Assembly (NCBI GenBank): GCA_036562495.1
Contig: DATCKA010000144.1
Span: 1 to 64,000, forward strand
DNA: 64,000 nt
Source: Geochorda sp036562495
GTDB taxonomy: Bacteria > Bacillota > Limnochordia > Limnochordales > Geochordaceae
Reading direction: 5' to 3'
The notes beneath the pieces were generated by a model, which did not search any database, was not told where the DNA came from, and saw only the letters and a program-made list of their open reading frames with translations. Made by a program: the position numbers and the translations under genes. Below, piece by piece: positions 39,843 through 49,739 of the stretch (position 1 is the first letter of the stretch; each line of letters begins with the position of its first letter).

Positions 39843-40865
39843 TTGCAGATGCTGGAGCAGACCCGACCCCAGGGGGTCGCGGTCGCCGGCTTCAAGGCGC
39901 CTCCGCTGCGGGTGGGCGCCATGATCCCGCAGGGATGGGTGATGGACCTTCCCGCGGATCTGCCAGCGGATCAGCAGTGGCGGATCATGGTACGCGTGGC
40001 ACGGACCCTGGAGGCGGCGGGCTTCGACTCGGGGTGGCTGTACGACCACTTCCACACGGTCCCGACGCCCCAGACGTCGAGCGTCTTCGAGTGCTGGATC
40101 TCCACGGCCGCGTTGCTGTCGCAGACGGTCACGCTGCGCATCGGCCAGCTCGTGACGTGCAACTCGTACCGCAATCCGGCCCTCCTGGCCAAGATGGCCG
40201 CCACCGCCGACGTGCTGTCGGGAGGGCGCCTCGAGTTCGGCATCGGGGCAGGTTGGTACGAGCACGAGTACCGGGGGTACGGCTACCCCTTCCCACGGGC
40301 CGGGGAGCGCATCGCGATGCTGGAGGAGGCGCTGGAGGTCATCAGCCGCCTCTGGAGCGAGCCCACCGTCACGTACGAGGGCCGCTACTATCAGCTCCAC
40401 GAGGCGTACTGCGACCCCAAGCCGCTGCAAAGGCCGCGACCGCCCGTGCTGGTGGGTGGCGGCGGCGAGCGGCGCACCCTGGCCGTGGTGGCGCGCCATG
40501 CCGACCGCGCCAACTTCGGCGGGTCGCTCGACAACTTCCGGCGCAAGGCCGACGTCCTCCTGGACCACTGCCGGCGGGTGGGACGTGATCCGGGGCAGCT
40601 CGAGCTGACCTACTCCTGTCCGGTCATCATCGGCCGCGACCGAGACGAGGTGGACCGGCAGGTGGCCCGCTACGCCGGCCCCGGCGCGGATCTCGACCGG
40701 CTCCGGCAGGAGGCGGCGGTGGGAGTGCCGGAGGAGGTGGCGGCCTACCTGAGGCGCTTCGTAGAGGCGGGCGCCTCCTACCTCATCCTCAACATCCGGG
40801 GCGCTGCCGAGCTGTGGCCGCTGGAGCTCTTCGCGGAGGAGGTCCTCCCGCTCCTGCGGTCCTGA
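39843..40865 (+). CDS. LLM-class (luciferase-like) flavin oxidoreductase
   Basis: The 340-residue protein has the bacterial luciferase-like barrel: YDHFHTVP near 60, NPALLAKMAATADVLSGGRLEFGIGAGW near 120 and PPVLVGGGGERRTL near 205. Relatives use F420 or FMN; the sequence alone does not settle which, and no F420 biosynthesis gene is in view. Substrate is unknown. TTG 39843 is preferred because GGAGG is 8 bases away; GTG 39834 overlaps that ribosome-binding site. It sits 18 bases after the aldolase and 46 before the GH1 gene, so a shared transcript is likely, though a metabolic link is not evident. Confidence 0.85.
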   Translation: MQMLEQTRPQGVAVAGFKAPPLRVGAMIPQGWVMDLPADLPADQQWRIMVRVARTLEAAGFDSGWLYDHFHTVPTPQTSSVFECWISTAALLSQTVTLRIGQLVTCNSYRNPALLAKMAATADVLSGGRLEFGIGAGWYEHEYRGYGYPFPRAGERIAMLEEALEVISRLWSEPTVTYEGRYYQLHEAYCDPKPLQRPRPPVLVGGGGERRTLAVVARHADRANFGGSLDNFRRKADVLLDHCRRVGRDPGQLELTYSCPVIIGRDRDEVDRQVARYAGPGADLDRLRQEAAVGVPEEVAAYLRRFVEAGASYLILNIRGAAELWPLELFAEEVLPLLRS

Positions 40866-40911
40866 GGCCGGATCGGCGCCGTCGACGAGCATGCGGGCAG
40901 GGGGTGAGTGG

Positions 40912-42267
40912 ATGGCCGAGGGGCGCTTTCCGGAAGGGTTCTTGTGGGGTGTGGCCACGGCGGCCTACCAGATCGAGGGCGCCGTCGGGGAGGACGGCCG
41001 CGGCGAGTCCATCTGGGACCGCTTCAGCCACACGCCGGGCAAGGTCTACCAGGGTCACACCGGTGACGTGGCCTGCGATCACTACCACCGCTACCGGGCC
41101 GACGTGGAGGAGATGGCGAAGCTGGGTGTCGGGGCGTACCGCTTCTCCATCGCCTGGCCCCGCATCTTTCCCGAGGGCCGCGGCCAGGCCAACCCCAAGG
41201 GCCTCGACTTCTACCGGCGGCTCCTCGATGCGCTGCACGAGCGGGGCATCGTGCCCGTCGTCACCCTCTACCACTGGGACCTGCCCCAGGCGTTGCAGGA
41301 TCGAGGCGGCTGGACCCACCGAGACACGGCCTACCGCTTCGCCGACTACGCGGCCTATCTCTTCGACCGCCTCGACGAGGCGGTGCCGTACTGGATCACC
41401 CACAACGAGCCGTTCGTGGTCGCCATCCTGGGCCACGTGACCGGCGAGCACGCGCCCGGCCTGCAGGATCCGGTGGCGGGCTTCAAGGCGGCCCACCATC
41501 TGCTGCTCTCCCATGCCCTGGCCCTGCAGGCCTACCGCGAGGGCGGCCGGCGTCACGGACGGATCGGCATCACCCTCAACCTCTCGCCGGTGGAGCCGGC
41601 CGGCGACGACCCCGAGGACGAGGCTGCCGCCCGGCGCATGGACGGGCTGCTCAATCGGTGGTTCCTGGACCCCCTCTTCCGGGGGGCCTACCCGTCCGAC
41701 ATGGTGGCGCACTTCGCGGAGCTCGGCCTGCCCCTGCCGGAGCCGCCCGAGGAGGAGATGCGGGCGATGGCCGCCCCCATCGACTTCCTCGGCGTCAACT
41801 ACTACACCCGCCAGTTGGTGTGCCACGATCCCGCCGAGCCGATGATGCGGATGCGCCAGGTGGAGGGGCCGCTGCCCAAGACCGCCATGGGCTGGGAGGT
41901 CTATCCCGAGGGGCTGCGACGCTTACTGGACCGGCTGCGCCGCGAGTACACCCGGGAGCTGCCCATCTTCATCACCGAGAACGGGGCGGCCTTCGACGAC
42001 ACGGTGGGCCCCGACGGGGCCGTCCACGACCCGGACCGGGTGGCCTACCTGCGAGACCACCTGCTGGCGCTCTCCCGGGCCATCGCCGACGGGGTGCCCG
42101 TGCAGGGCTACTTCGTCTGGTCGCTGATGGACAACTTCGAGTGGGCTCACGGATATAGCAAGCGTTTCGGCCTGCTCTACGTCGACTTCGACACCCAGGC
42201 CCGCATCTGGAAGGACAGCGCGCACTGGTACCGGCGGGTCATCGAGGCCAACGCCGTCCTCGACTGA
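40912..42267 (+). CDS. glycoside hydrolase family 1 beta-glucosidase
   Basis: The 451-residue enzyme has GH1 acid/base E166 in ITHNEPF and nucleophile E356 in ITENGA, plus the N-terminal signature FLWGVATAAYQIEGA and the C-terminal SLMDNFEWAHGYSKRFGL. Length and lack of a signal peptide fit cytosolic beta-glucosidases acting on cellobiose-like disaccharides; activity on beta-galactosides is also common in the family. ATG 40912 is preceded by GGGGTGAG; an upstream in-frame ATG (40891) has only a weak site. A strong hairpin follows the stop. Confidence 0.95.
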   Translation: MAEGRFPEGFLWGVATAAYQIEGAVGEDGRGESIWDRFSHTPGKVYQGHTGDVACDHYHRYRADVEEMAKLGVGAYRFSIAWPRIFPEGRGQANPKGLDFYRRLLDALHERGIVPVVTLYHWDLPQALQDRGGWTHRDTAYRFADYAAYLFDRLDEAVPYWITHNEPFVVAILGHVTGEHAPGLQDPVAGFKAAHHLLLSHALALQAYREGGRRHGRIGITLNLSPVEPAGDDPEDEAAARRMDGLLNRWFLDPLFRGAYPSDMVAHFAELGLPLPEPPEEEMRAMAAPIDFLGVNYYTRQLVCHDPAEPMMRMRQVEGPLPKTAMGWEVYPEGLRRLLDRLRREYTRELPIFITENGAAFDDTVGPDGAVHDPDRVAYLRDHLLALSRAIADGVPVQGYFVWSLMDNFEWAHGYSKRFGLLYVDFDTQARIWKDSAHWYRRVIEANAVLD

Positions 42268-42295
42268 GGGCCTGGCTCGACGAGAGGACGAGACG

Positions 42296-42328
42296 AGAGC
42301 CGCCCCGACCGGCCAACGGGGCGGCTCT
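42296..42328. terminator. bidirectional hairpin terminator
   Basis: A perfect 11-bp stem (AGAGCCGCCCC / GGGGCGGCTCT) with an 11-base loop lies between the convergent GH1 and acs stops. It is followed by TTGCAT on the + side and purines on the other, so no long U tract is made in either direction. Confidence 0.7.
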
Positions 42329-42373
42329 TGCATCGATCCGCGGAAGGTCGGACGCCCGATCCGGCCGGATCCA

Positions 42374-44338
<1,965 letters not shown>

Positions 44339-44423
44339 GGGATCCGGCTCGCCTCCCTGCGCCTGTGCCTACGGGTCGGACACCGGTATCATCCCGGCGC
44401 GACCGCAGGCGGGTGTTTCCCCT

Positions 44424-44453
44424 ATCATAGGGCCGGGACGAGCCTTGTTGCAA
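44424..44453 (-). promoter_or_regulatory. sigma-A-type promoter of acs
   Basis: On the minus strand TTGCAA (44453-44448) and TATGAT (44429-44424) are 18 bases apart, about 85 bases before the acs start. It lies between the acs start and the end of the NifX-like gene, suggesting acs has its own promoter. The 155-base gap holds no gene. Confidence 0.55.
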
Positions 44454-44493
44454 ATGCGTACCGCTACGGCTCTTTCGGGTCCGGAGAGCGCCT

Positions 44494-44925
44494 TCAGGCG
44501 TCCCCGTCGTCGTGGCGATGCCCGTCCGGATGGGCGTGGCCGTGATGGCTGTGGTGCTCACCCTTGGGGACGAAGAGCATCTCCGTGGACAGCGACGGCC
44601 TGCGCTGGCCCAGATACCCGGCGGGGTCGGCCAGCACCTGGGGCAGTCGCGTCCCGGCCGCCACCGGGATGAACTCCAGCCCGTGGCGCCTGGCCAGCGC
44701 GTGTGAGTGCTCGCAGAAGGCCCCAGGCACCGCCAGCACCGCCTTGACCCCGCTGTCGATGAACAGGCGGGTCACCGCAGCCCGTCGCCCCTGCCGGACG
44801 CTGAGCGCGGGGTTGGGCAGATAGGTCACCTCGCCCGTCTCCGTCTCCACGATGGCCGCTGTCGGTCCGTCCGGCAGCGGGACGATGGTCTGCCGATCCT
44901 GGGCCAGCACCGCTCCGATGCGCAA
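44494..44925 (-). CDS. NifX/NifB-like iron-molybdenum cofactor domain protein with His-rich tail
   Basis: The 143-residue protein has an N-terminal dinitrogenase Fe-Mo cofactor biosynthesis domain of about 110 residues: PDGPTAAIVETETGEVTYL at the start, DSGVKAVLAVPGAFCEHSHALAR in the middle. The C-terminal tail of about 22 residues has eight histidines mixed with Asp/Glu/Gly, a likely metal-binding sequence. No nif genes are here. Relatives of this family occur widely in non-fixing anaerobes with unknown metal-cluster roles. TTG 44925 has a strong GGGAGGG 6 bases upstream. It lies between azlD and acs on the same strand. Confidence 0.75.
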   Translation of the reverse strand: MRIGAVLAQDRQTIVPLPDGPTAAIVETETGEVTYLPNPALSVRQGRRAAVTRLFIDSGVKAVLAVPGAFCEHSHALARRHGLEFIPVAAGTRLPQVLADPAGYLGQRRPSLSTEMLFVPKGEHHSHHGHAHPDGHRHDDGDA

Positions 44926-44995
44926 GACAAGCCCTCCCGTCGCTCCATCGTACTCCTCTCGTGGTGCGGCCTCTCCCCGCTGGGGGCGACGGCCG

Positions 44996-45364
44996 TCAGA
45001 TGACCCACGTCACCAGCCCGAAGACGACGACACCGGAGAGCACCGTGAGCCCGAGGTTGCCCCAGCGAGCCTGGGTCCATGCCGAGGCAACGGCCGCCAC
45101 CCACGGGGCCACGTACTCCTGCCAGCCGCCGGGAGTCGCCCGCGGCGGCAACAGGGCCCCGACCAGGAGGGCGGCCACGATGGCGGGAGCCACGAGGCGA
45201 AACCAGACCAGCGCCCCGTCCGCCTCCTCGCGCGCACGAGAAGAGTCGGGCGGCCGCGTCGCCGCGCCGGGACGCCTGGCCATGAGCAGCGGCACCGCCC
45301 GCATGAGGTACGTCCCGACGCCCACAACCAGGAAGAGCCACAACAGCTCGTTGTGCACACTCAC
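44996..45364 (-). CDS. azlD: branched-chain amino acid export protein AzlD
   Basis: The 122-residue membrane protein has four hydrophobic segments and the AzlD signature YLMRAVPLLM near residue 20. An Arg/Ser-rich loop of about 20 residues sits between segments 1 and 2. With AzlC it forms a two-component exporter of branched-chain amino acids or analogues. GTG 45364 lies 22 bases downstream of azlC, which is the usual gene order. Confidence 0.88.
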   Translation of the reverse strand: MSVHNELLWLFLVVGVGTYLMRAVPLLMARRPGAATRPPDSSRAREEADGALVWFRLVAPAIVAALLVGALLPPRATPGGWQEYVAPWVAAVASAWTQARWGNLGLTVLSGVVVFGLVTWVI

Positions 45365-45386
45365 GCCTGCTGGGTGTGCCCCCTCC

Positions 45387-46154
45387 TCATCCTCGCTCGG
45401 GCCGACGCGTCGCCCCGTGGGCCGACTCCCGCCGCAACCAGGCCCAGCCGGCTACCGGGCCGGCTAGCCCGGCCATCAGCACCGCCCAGCGGTCCCATCC
45501 GACGTACCAGGCCCCAAGGGCCACTACCGCACCTACCGCAGCGCTGGTGCGAAGAGCCCGGGTCTCCCCCTCGGAAGCCTTCTGGGGCCCCGAGGCGAGC
45601 AGCGTCATCAAGAGCGCGACGAACAGCGCGGGCAGCGCGAAGCTCATGGCCGCGGCCACGCCAGGAAGGCGAACGGCCACCGCCTCGCCGCCGACGGCTC
45701 CGATCCACGTACCTGCCACCCACGCGCCGTAGGCCATCGCCTCCAGCCCCAGAAGCCACCACCCCGAGACGGACCGGCCCGGCAACAGGGCGGAGGCCAC
45801 CGCGAAGACCTCGTCGGTGAGGCCGAAGGCCACGACGGCGGTGCCCCCTCGCCCCAGCTTCGGAAGCAATGGGGCCAGGGCAGGCCCGTACAGGACGTGA
45901 CGCACGTTGAGGGCCAGTGCCGCGGCCGCCGCCGCGGGAGCCGGGACGCCGGCGCCGATCATGCCCGCCAGGGCGAACTGGCTCGCCCCCGCGTAGATCA
46001 CCAGGGACATCAGGAGGGTCTCGGCCACTCCCAGCCCGGCCTGGCGACCCGCCACTCCGAAGGCCACGGCGGCCGGGACGTAGCCGACCGCGATGGGCAG
46101 GGCGGCCTTGACCCCCGCCAGCCACGGACGATGCGACATGGACTCCGTCTTCAT
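45387..46154 (-). CDS. azlC: branched-chain amino acid exporter large subunit AzlC
   Basis: The 255-residue membrane protein has about seven segments. The AzlC signature runs through LPIAVGYVPAAVAFGV, YAGASQFALAGMI and LNVRHVLYGPALAP, followed by FGLTDEVFAV. ATG 46154 is used, but ATG 46139 (MSHRPW) is a real alternative with GGAG closer by. No Lrp-type regulator is adjacent. It is divergent from the amidase gene, about 110 bases apart. Confidence 0.9.
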   Translation of the reverse strand: MKTESMSHRPWLAGVKAALPIAVGYVPAAVAFGVAGRQAGLGVAETLLMSLVIYAGASQFALAGMIGAGVPAPAAAAAALALNVRHVLYGPALAPLLPKLGRGGTAVVAFGLTDEVFAVASALLPGRSVSGWWLLGLEAMAYGAWVAGTWIGAVGGEAVAVRLPGVAAAMSFALPALFVALLMTLLASGPQKASEGETRALRTSAAVGAVVALGAWYVGWDRWAVLMAGLAGPVAGWAWLRRESAHGATRRPERG

Positions 46155-46267
46155 GCGCCGTCCATTTCGCGGCTCACCCCCGCTCTCCTGCCCGTCCGCC
46201 GCGGATGCCGCGCCAGGGAGGGCTCGATGGTGCCCCGAACCTTCCAGGCGGACGGGGGGTCGAGGCG

Positions 46268-48013
46268 ATGTCGCGCGAGGTGTTGCGGGAACTGGTGTCG
46301 GCGCTGAGCCGGCTTCGCCGGGAACCGGTCGACTTCGGGCGGGTCGACCAGTGGGCGGAGCGCCTCGAGCAGCATCTGGCCGAACTCGAGTTGCTGTCGG
46401 CGATCCCGGTCTCCGACCGGACCGAGCCGGCCTTCGCCCCCTCCCTGACGCCCGCTGCGCGGCGAGGGGCTCGGATGACCACCCGGCCTCTGCCGGCGGT
46501 GCCCCCTGCAGAGGAGCCGCCCGTCGAGCTGGGTCCGCCGCCCCGGGTCGCCGCCTCGGTGCTCGCGGTCCTGCGCGAGTTGGCCAGCGGCCGCACCACC
46601 GTCGAGGAGGTCGTCCAGCGGGCCCTGCAGGCGGCTCACGCCCTCGAGCCGGGGCACGCGTTCATCGAGGTGCTCGAAGAGCGGGCACGGCGTGAGGCGG
46701 CGCGTCCGACGCCGGACGAGCCTGCGCTGTTGTGGGGCGTCCCCTTGGCCATCAAGGACCTCATGGCCCTGGAGGGGCACGTCATGACGGGCGGCTCGCG
46801 CGTGTTGCCCCCGGAGCCTGCCGCCCGCGACGCCGAGGCGGTGCGTCGGCTGGTGGCCGAGGGGGCCATCGTGGTGGGCACCACCAACCTCCACGAGCTC
46901 GCCTACGGCATCACCTCCGAAAACCCCCACTTCGGCCCGGTCGACAACCCTCGCCGCCCGGGCCACATCGCGGGCGGCTCGAGCGGAGGCTCCGCCGCGG
47001 CCGTGGCCGCCGGGGCCGTGCCGGCCGCGCTGGGCACCGACACGGGAGGGTCGATCCGGATCCCCGCTGCGGCCTGTGGGGTCGCAGGCCTCAAGCCTAC
47101 GTACGGTCGTATCTCCAAAGAAGGCGTGTTCCCTCTGTCGTGGAGCCTCGACCACGTGGGGCCCCTGGCCGGCACGGCAGGCGACGTCGCCGTGCTCTTT
47201 GCGGCCATGGCCGATGAGCCCTCCACGGAGGAGCGCGACCTGGCCCGGGCGCTGGCAGAGGCGGCCCGAGGGGTCAGCTCGGCCGGGGCGAGGCTCGCCG
47301 GCCCTTTGCGGGCGGCGGTGGGGCTGGCGGCGGACCGGCTCCAGGAGGGCTCGGAGGCGTCCGCCTCCCAGCGGGAGAGCTGGCAACGGCAGGCCCTGGA
47401 CGGCCTGCGGATCGGGATGCCGCCCGAGGAGTGGATGGGGCCCCTCCAGCCCTCGGTGCGCCGGGCCCTGGCCGCGGTCTGCCAGCGCCTCGCCGCCATC
47501 GGCGCTACCCCCGTCGTGGTGGAGCTGCCGGCCCCTGGCATCTTCCGGGTGGCCCAGTTCATCATCCTCCATGCCGAGGCGACGTCGGTGCATCGCGAGC
47601 GGCTGCGCGCTCAGTGGGATCGGCTGGGTGAGGACGTGAGGCTGCGGCTAAAGATCGGGGAGTTCCTCACGGCGGTCGACTACCTGCAGGGGCAGCGCAT
47701 GCGGCGGTGGCTGTGCGACTCGATGGCCGACGTGTGGGCGACGGTGGATCTCCTGCTCATGCCCGCCTTGCCGGTGCTGCCGCCGCCGCTCGGCACTCGT
47801 GTCGTGACGGTGGACGGCGAGGTGGAGCCGATCCATCGAGCCATGACCCGCTTCACCGGGCCCTTCAACCTGACGGGCCTGCCGGCCATGGCCCTGCCGG
47901 TCGCGACGAGCCCGGAGGGTCTGCCTGTCGCGGTGCAGCTGGTGGCACGGTGGGGGCAGGAGCTGGACCTGCTGCGGGCTGCCATCGCCCTCGAGAGCCT
48001 GATGGCACCGTGA
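46268..48013 (+). CDS. amidase-signature enzyme with GatC-like N-terminal extension
   Basis: The 581-residue protein has an amidase-signature domain from about residue 95. It carries the catalytic Lys in VPLAIKDLM, the first Ser in AGGSSGGSAAA and the nucleophile Ser in GTDTGGSIRIPAA. The first 65 residues are a helix pair (VLRELVSALSRLRREPVDF ... VDQWAERLEQHLAELELLSAI) followed by a proline-containing strand. This resembles the small GatC/AtzG proteins that normally pair with amidases. A true GatA is less likely because no gatB is adjacent. ATG 46268 is 8 bases from GGGGGG. Substrate is unknown; AtzE-like hydrolysis of a biuret-type or other small amide is one option. Confidence 0.85.
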   Translation: MSREVLRELVSALSRLRREPVDFGRVDQWAERLEQHLAELELLSAIPVSDRTEPAFAPSLTPAARRGARMTTRPLPAVPPAEEPPVELGPPPRVAASVLAVLRELASGRTTVEEVVQRALQAAHALEPGHAFIEVLEERARREAARPTPDEPALLWGVPLAIKDLMALEGHVMTGGSRVLPPEPAARDAEAVRRLVAEGAIVVGTTNLHELAYGITSENPHFGPVDNPRRPGHIAGGSSGGSAAAVAAGAVPAALGTDTGGSIRIPAAACGVAGLKPTYGRISKEGVFPLSWSLDHVGPLAGTAGDVAVLFAAMADEPSTEERDLARALAEAARGVSSAGARLAGPLRAAVGLAADRLQEGSEASASQRESWQRQALDGLRIGMPPEEWMGPLQPSVRRALAAVCQRLAAIGATPVVVELPAPGIFRVAQFIILHAEATSVHRERLRAQWDRLGEDVRLRLKIGEFLTAVDYLQGQRMRRWLCDSMADVWATVDLLLMPALPVLPPPLGTRVVTVDGEVEPIHRAMTRFTGPFNLTGLPAMALPVATSPEGLPVAVQLVARWGQELDLLRAAIALESLMAP

Positions 48014-48087
48014 CGGCCCTGGCCAGGCGATCTGGCCGGCACCGGCCCCGGCTCGGCTCCATAGGATGATCGCGGAGGCGTAGCGCG

Positions 48088-48309
48088 TTGGGCCGTTATC
48101 CGAGCGATCCCCTCCGGATGCGAGTCCTTGGGCTCGAGCGAAGGGTCCGCACCCACCACCTGGGGCCCGGGACCCTGCGGGTGGGCAAGCGGCGCTTCTG
48201 GGTCGAGGACGTGGAGGTGGTGGTCCGCTACTCGCTGCCGGTCATCTGGGAACCCGGAACGACCGGCGCACCGCCGTCCCAGCGGCCCCGTCCCGAAAGC
48301 GCGCGGTGA
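48088..48309 (+). CDS. hypothetical 73-residue protein
   Basis: The short frame begins at TTG 48088, 9 bases after GGAGG. The middle (VRTHHLGPGTLRVGKRRFWVEDVEVVVRY) looks like a small beta-rich domain, and the last 17 residues are Pro/Thr/Arg-rich. I do not recognise it. The good ribosome-binding site and fit between the amidase and alcohol dehydrogenase genes argue for a real gene, but its size leaves doubt. Confidence 0.5.
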   Translation: MGRYPSDPLRMRVLGLERRVRTHHLGPGTLRVGKRRFWVEDVEVVVRYSLPVIWEPGTTGAPPSQRPRPESAR

Positions 48310-48341
48310 CGCCTCGCCTCCTCGGAGGCTCACGCCTGTCG

Positions 48342-49355
48342 CTACATCGTCAGCACCAGGGCGGCCTCGGTCTCTCCTGCCTTCAGCCGCCGGAGTCCCT
48401 CGTTGGCCTGTGCGAAGGGCACCGCCTCGGCATGGACCTTCGACGGCAGCCGGGCCGCCAACGCCATGAACTCCCGTCCGTCGGCTCGGGTCGTATTGGC
48501 CACGCTGACCAGCCGGCGCTCGTGGTACAGGAGGGCGTAGTCGAGAGGAGGCAGACCGCCCTCCAGGTGCACGGCGTTGATGGCCAGCGTCCCGCCCCGG
48601 CGCAGCACCTGCAGGGCGGCCGGCACCACGCCGCCCGCGGGGGCGAAGGAGATGGCCGCGTCCACCTGGAAGGGCGGCGTCTCGCCCAGTGCTCCCGTCC
48701 AGACGGCGCCCAGGCGCCGCGCCAGCTCGCGGTGGTGGGGTCGCCGGGAGAAGACGATCACCTCGCACCCCCAGGCCACCGCCACTTGCAACACGAGGTG
48801 CGCGGAGGCGCCGAAGCCGATCAGCGCCAGCCGCTGGCCGGGCTGGACGCCGGCCACCTTGAGGGAGCGGTACCCGATGATGCCGGCGCACAACAGCGGC
48901 GCCGCCTCGACGTCCGAGTACCGGGCCGGGATGGGCAGCAGGGCGTCGGCGGGCGCCACCATCCACTCCGCATAGCCGCCATCGACGTGGTAGCCGGTGA
49001 AGCGGGGCCGCTCGCAGAGGTTCTCCCGGCCCTCCAGGCAGTAGGCGCACCGGCCGCACGCCCTGTGGAGCCACGCCACCCCCACGCGGCTGCCCAGCTG
49101 GATGCCGTCCGGCAGGCTCTCCTCCGCTCCGCTGCCGAGGGCCTCCACCGTGGCCACGACCTGATGCCCGGGCACCACGGGGAGGCGGGGTGGAGGCAGC
49201 TCCCCCTCGACGATGTGGAGGTCGGTCCGGCAGATGCCGCACGCACGGACGCGCAGCCGCACCTCGCCGGGACCGGGCTCGGGCCGTGGGCGCTCCTCGA
49301 GGGTCAGCGGGCGCTCCGCCACGTCGCCGGGGCGGTGCAGGGTCCAGGCGCGCAT
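48342..49355 (-). CDS. zinc-dependent alcohol dehydrogenase
   Basis: The 337-residue medium-chain dehydrogenase has catalytic-zinc ligands in CGICRTDLH and GHQVV, the structural-zinc cysteine cluster in CGRCAYCLEGRENLC, and a nucleotide-binding fold around GFGASAHLVLQVA. The Ala in GFGASA replaces the more common GxGxxG third glycine, as in some AdhP-type enzymes. Substrate is likely a primary alcohol or aldehyde. ATG 49355 follows GGGAG by 9 bases. It stands alone, convergent with the small ORF and divergent from the FMN riboswitch. Confidence 0.92.
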   Translation of the reverse strand: MRAWTLHRPGDVAERPLTLEERPRPEPGPGEVRLRVRACGICRTDLHIVEGELPPPRLPVVPGHQVVATVEALGSGAEESLPDGIQLGSRVGVAWLHRACGRCAYCLEGRENLCERPRFTGYHVDGGYAEWMVAPADALLPIPARYSDVEAAPLLCAGIIGYRSLKVAGVQPGQRLALIGFGASAHLVLQVAVAWGCEVIVFSRRPHHRELARRLGAVWTGALGETPPFQVDAAISFAPAGGVVPAALQVLRRGGTLAINAVHLEGGLPPLDYALLYHERRLVSVANTTRADGREFMALAARLPSKVHAEAVPFAQANEGLRRLKAGETEAALVLTM

Positions 49356-49460
49356 GGGTCTCGCTCCCTTCGGTCCGAGGGCCGGGGCGCCGCCTGCCTG
49401 CAGCAGGGGTGACGCCGGGCTCGCTCGAATAGGCTTCGACCGATCCCCAAGCTCATGGTA

Positions 49461-49609
49461 GCGCCTTCGGGGCAGGGTGAGGGACGCACTCCCGATTCCC
49501 GACCGGCGGTGATGCCCCCGCTGCACGGCGGGGGACGAGCCCGTCAGCCTCAGCGGTCGAGCCGGTGAGAATCCGGCGCCGACGGTAAAGTCCGAGTGGG
49601 CGAGGGCGC
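49461..49609 (+). promoter_or_regulatory. FMN riboswitch (RFN element)
   Basis: The RFN core is easily read: CTTCGGGGCAGGGTG, CCCGACCGGCGGT, GAGCCCGTCAG, CCGGTGAGAATCCGG and CGCCGACGGTAAAGTCCGAGTGGG. The closing stem pairs GCGCCTTCG (49461-49469) with CGAGGGCGC (49601-49609). One helix carries a CCCCCGC / GCGGGGG insert. The 130 bases after it contain GGGCCT / AGGCCC (49624-49641) and GGGCC / GGCCC repeats that could act as an expression platform. The first gene downstream is pdxS, with no riboflavin gene between them. Confidence 0.93.
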
Positions 49610-49739
49610 GGCAAAGACCGGGCGGGCCTATCGCCAGGCCCAGACCCGGGCCTTTCCGGTTTGGCCCCCGCCGCCGGAGCCCTCGAGCTATCGTCTCGAC
49701 CGACCCCGTTGCCCCGGGCGCTCGAGAGGAGACCATGCG

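Noticed and set aside
46268..48013. Calling the amidase GatA of the tRNA amidotransferase
   Set aside because: No gatB or separate gatC is adjacent and the N-terminal extension is atypical, so a general amidase-signature call is safer.
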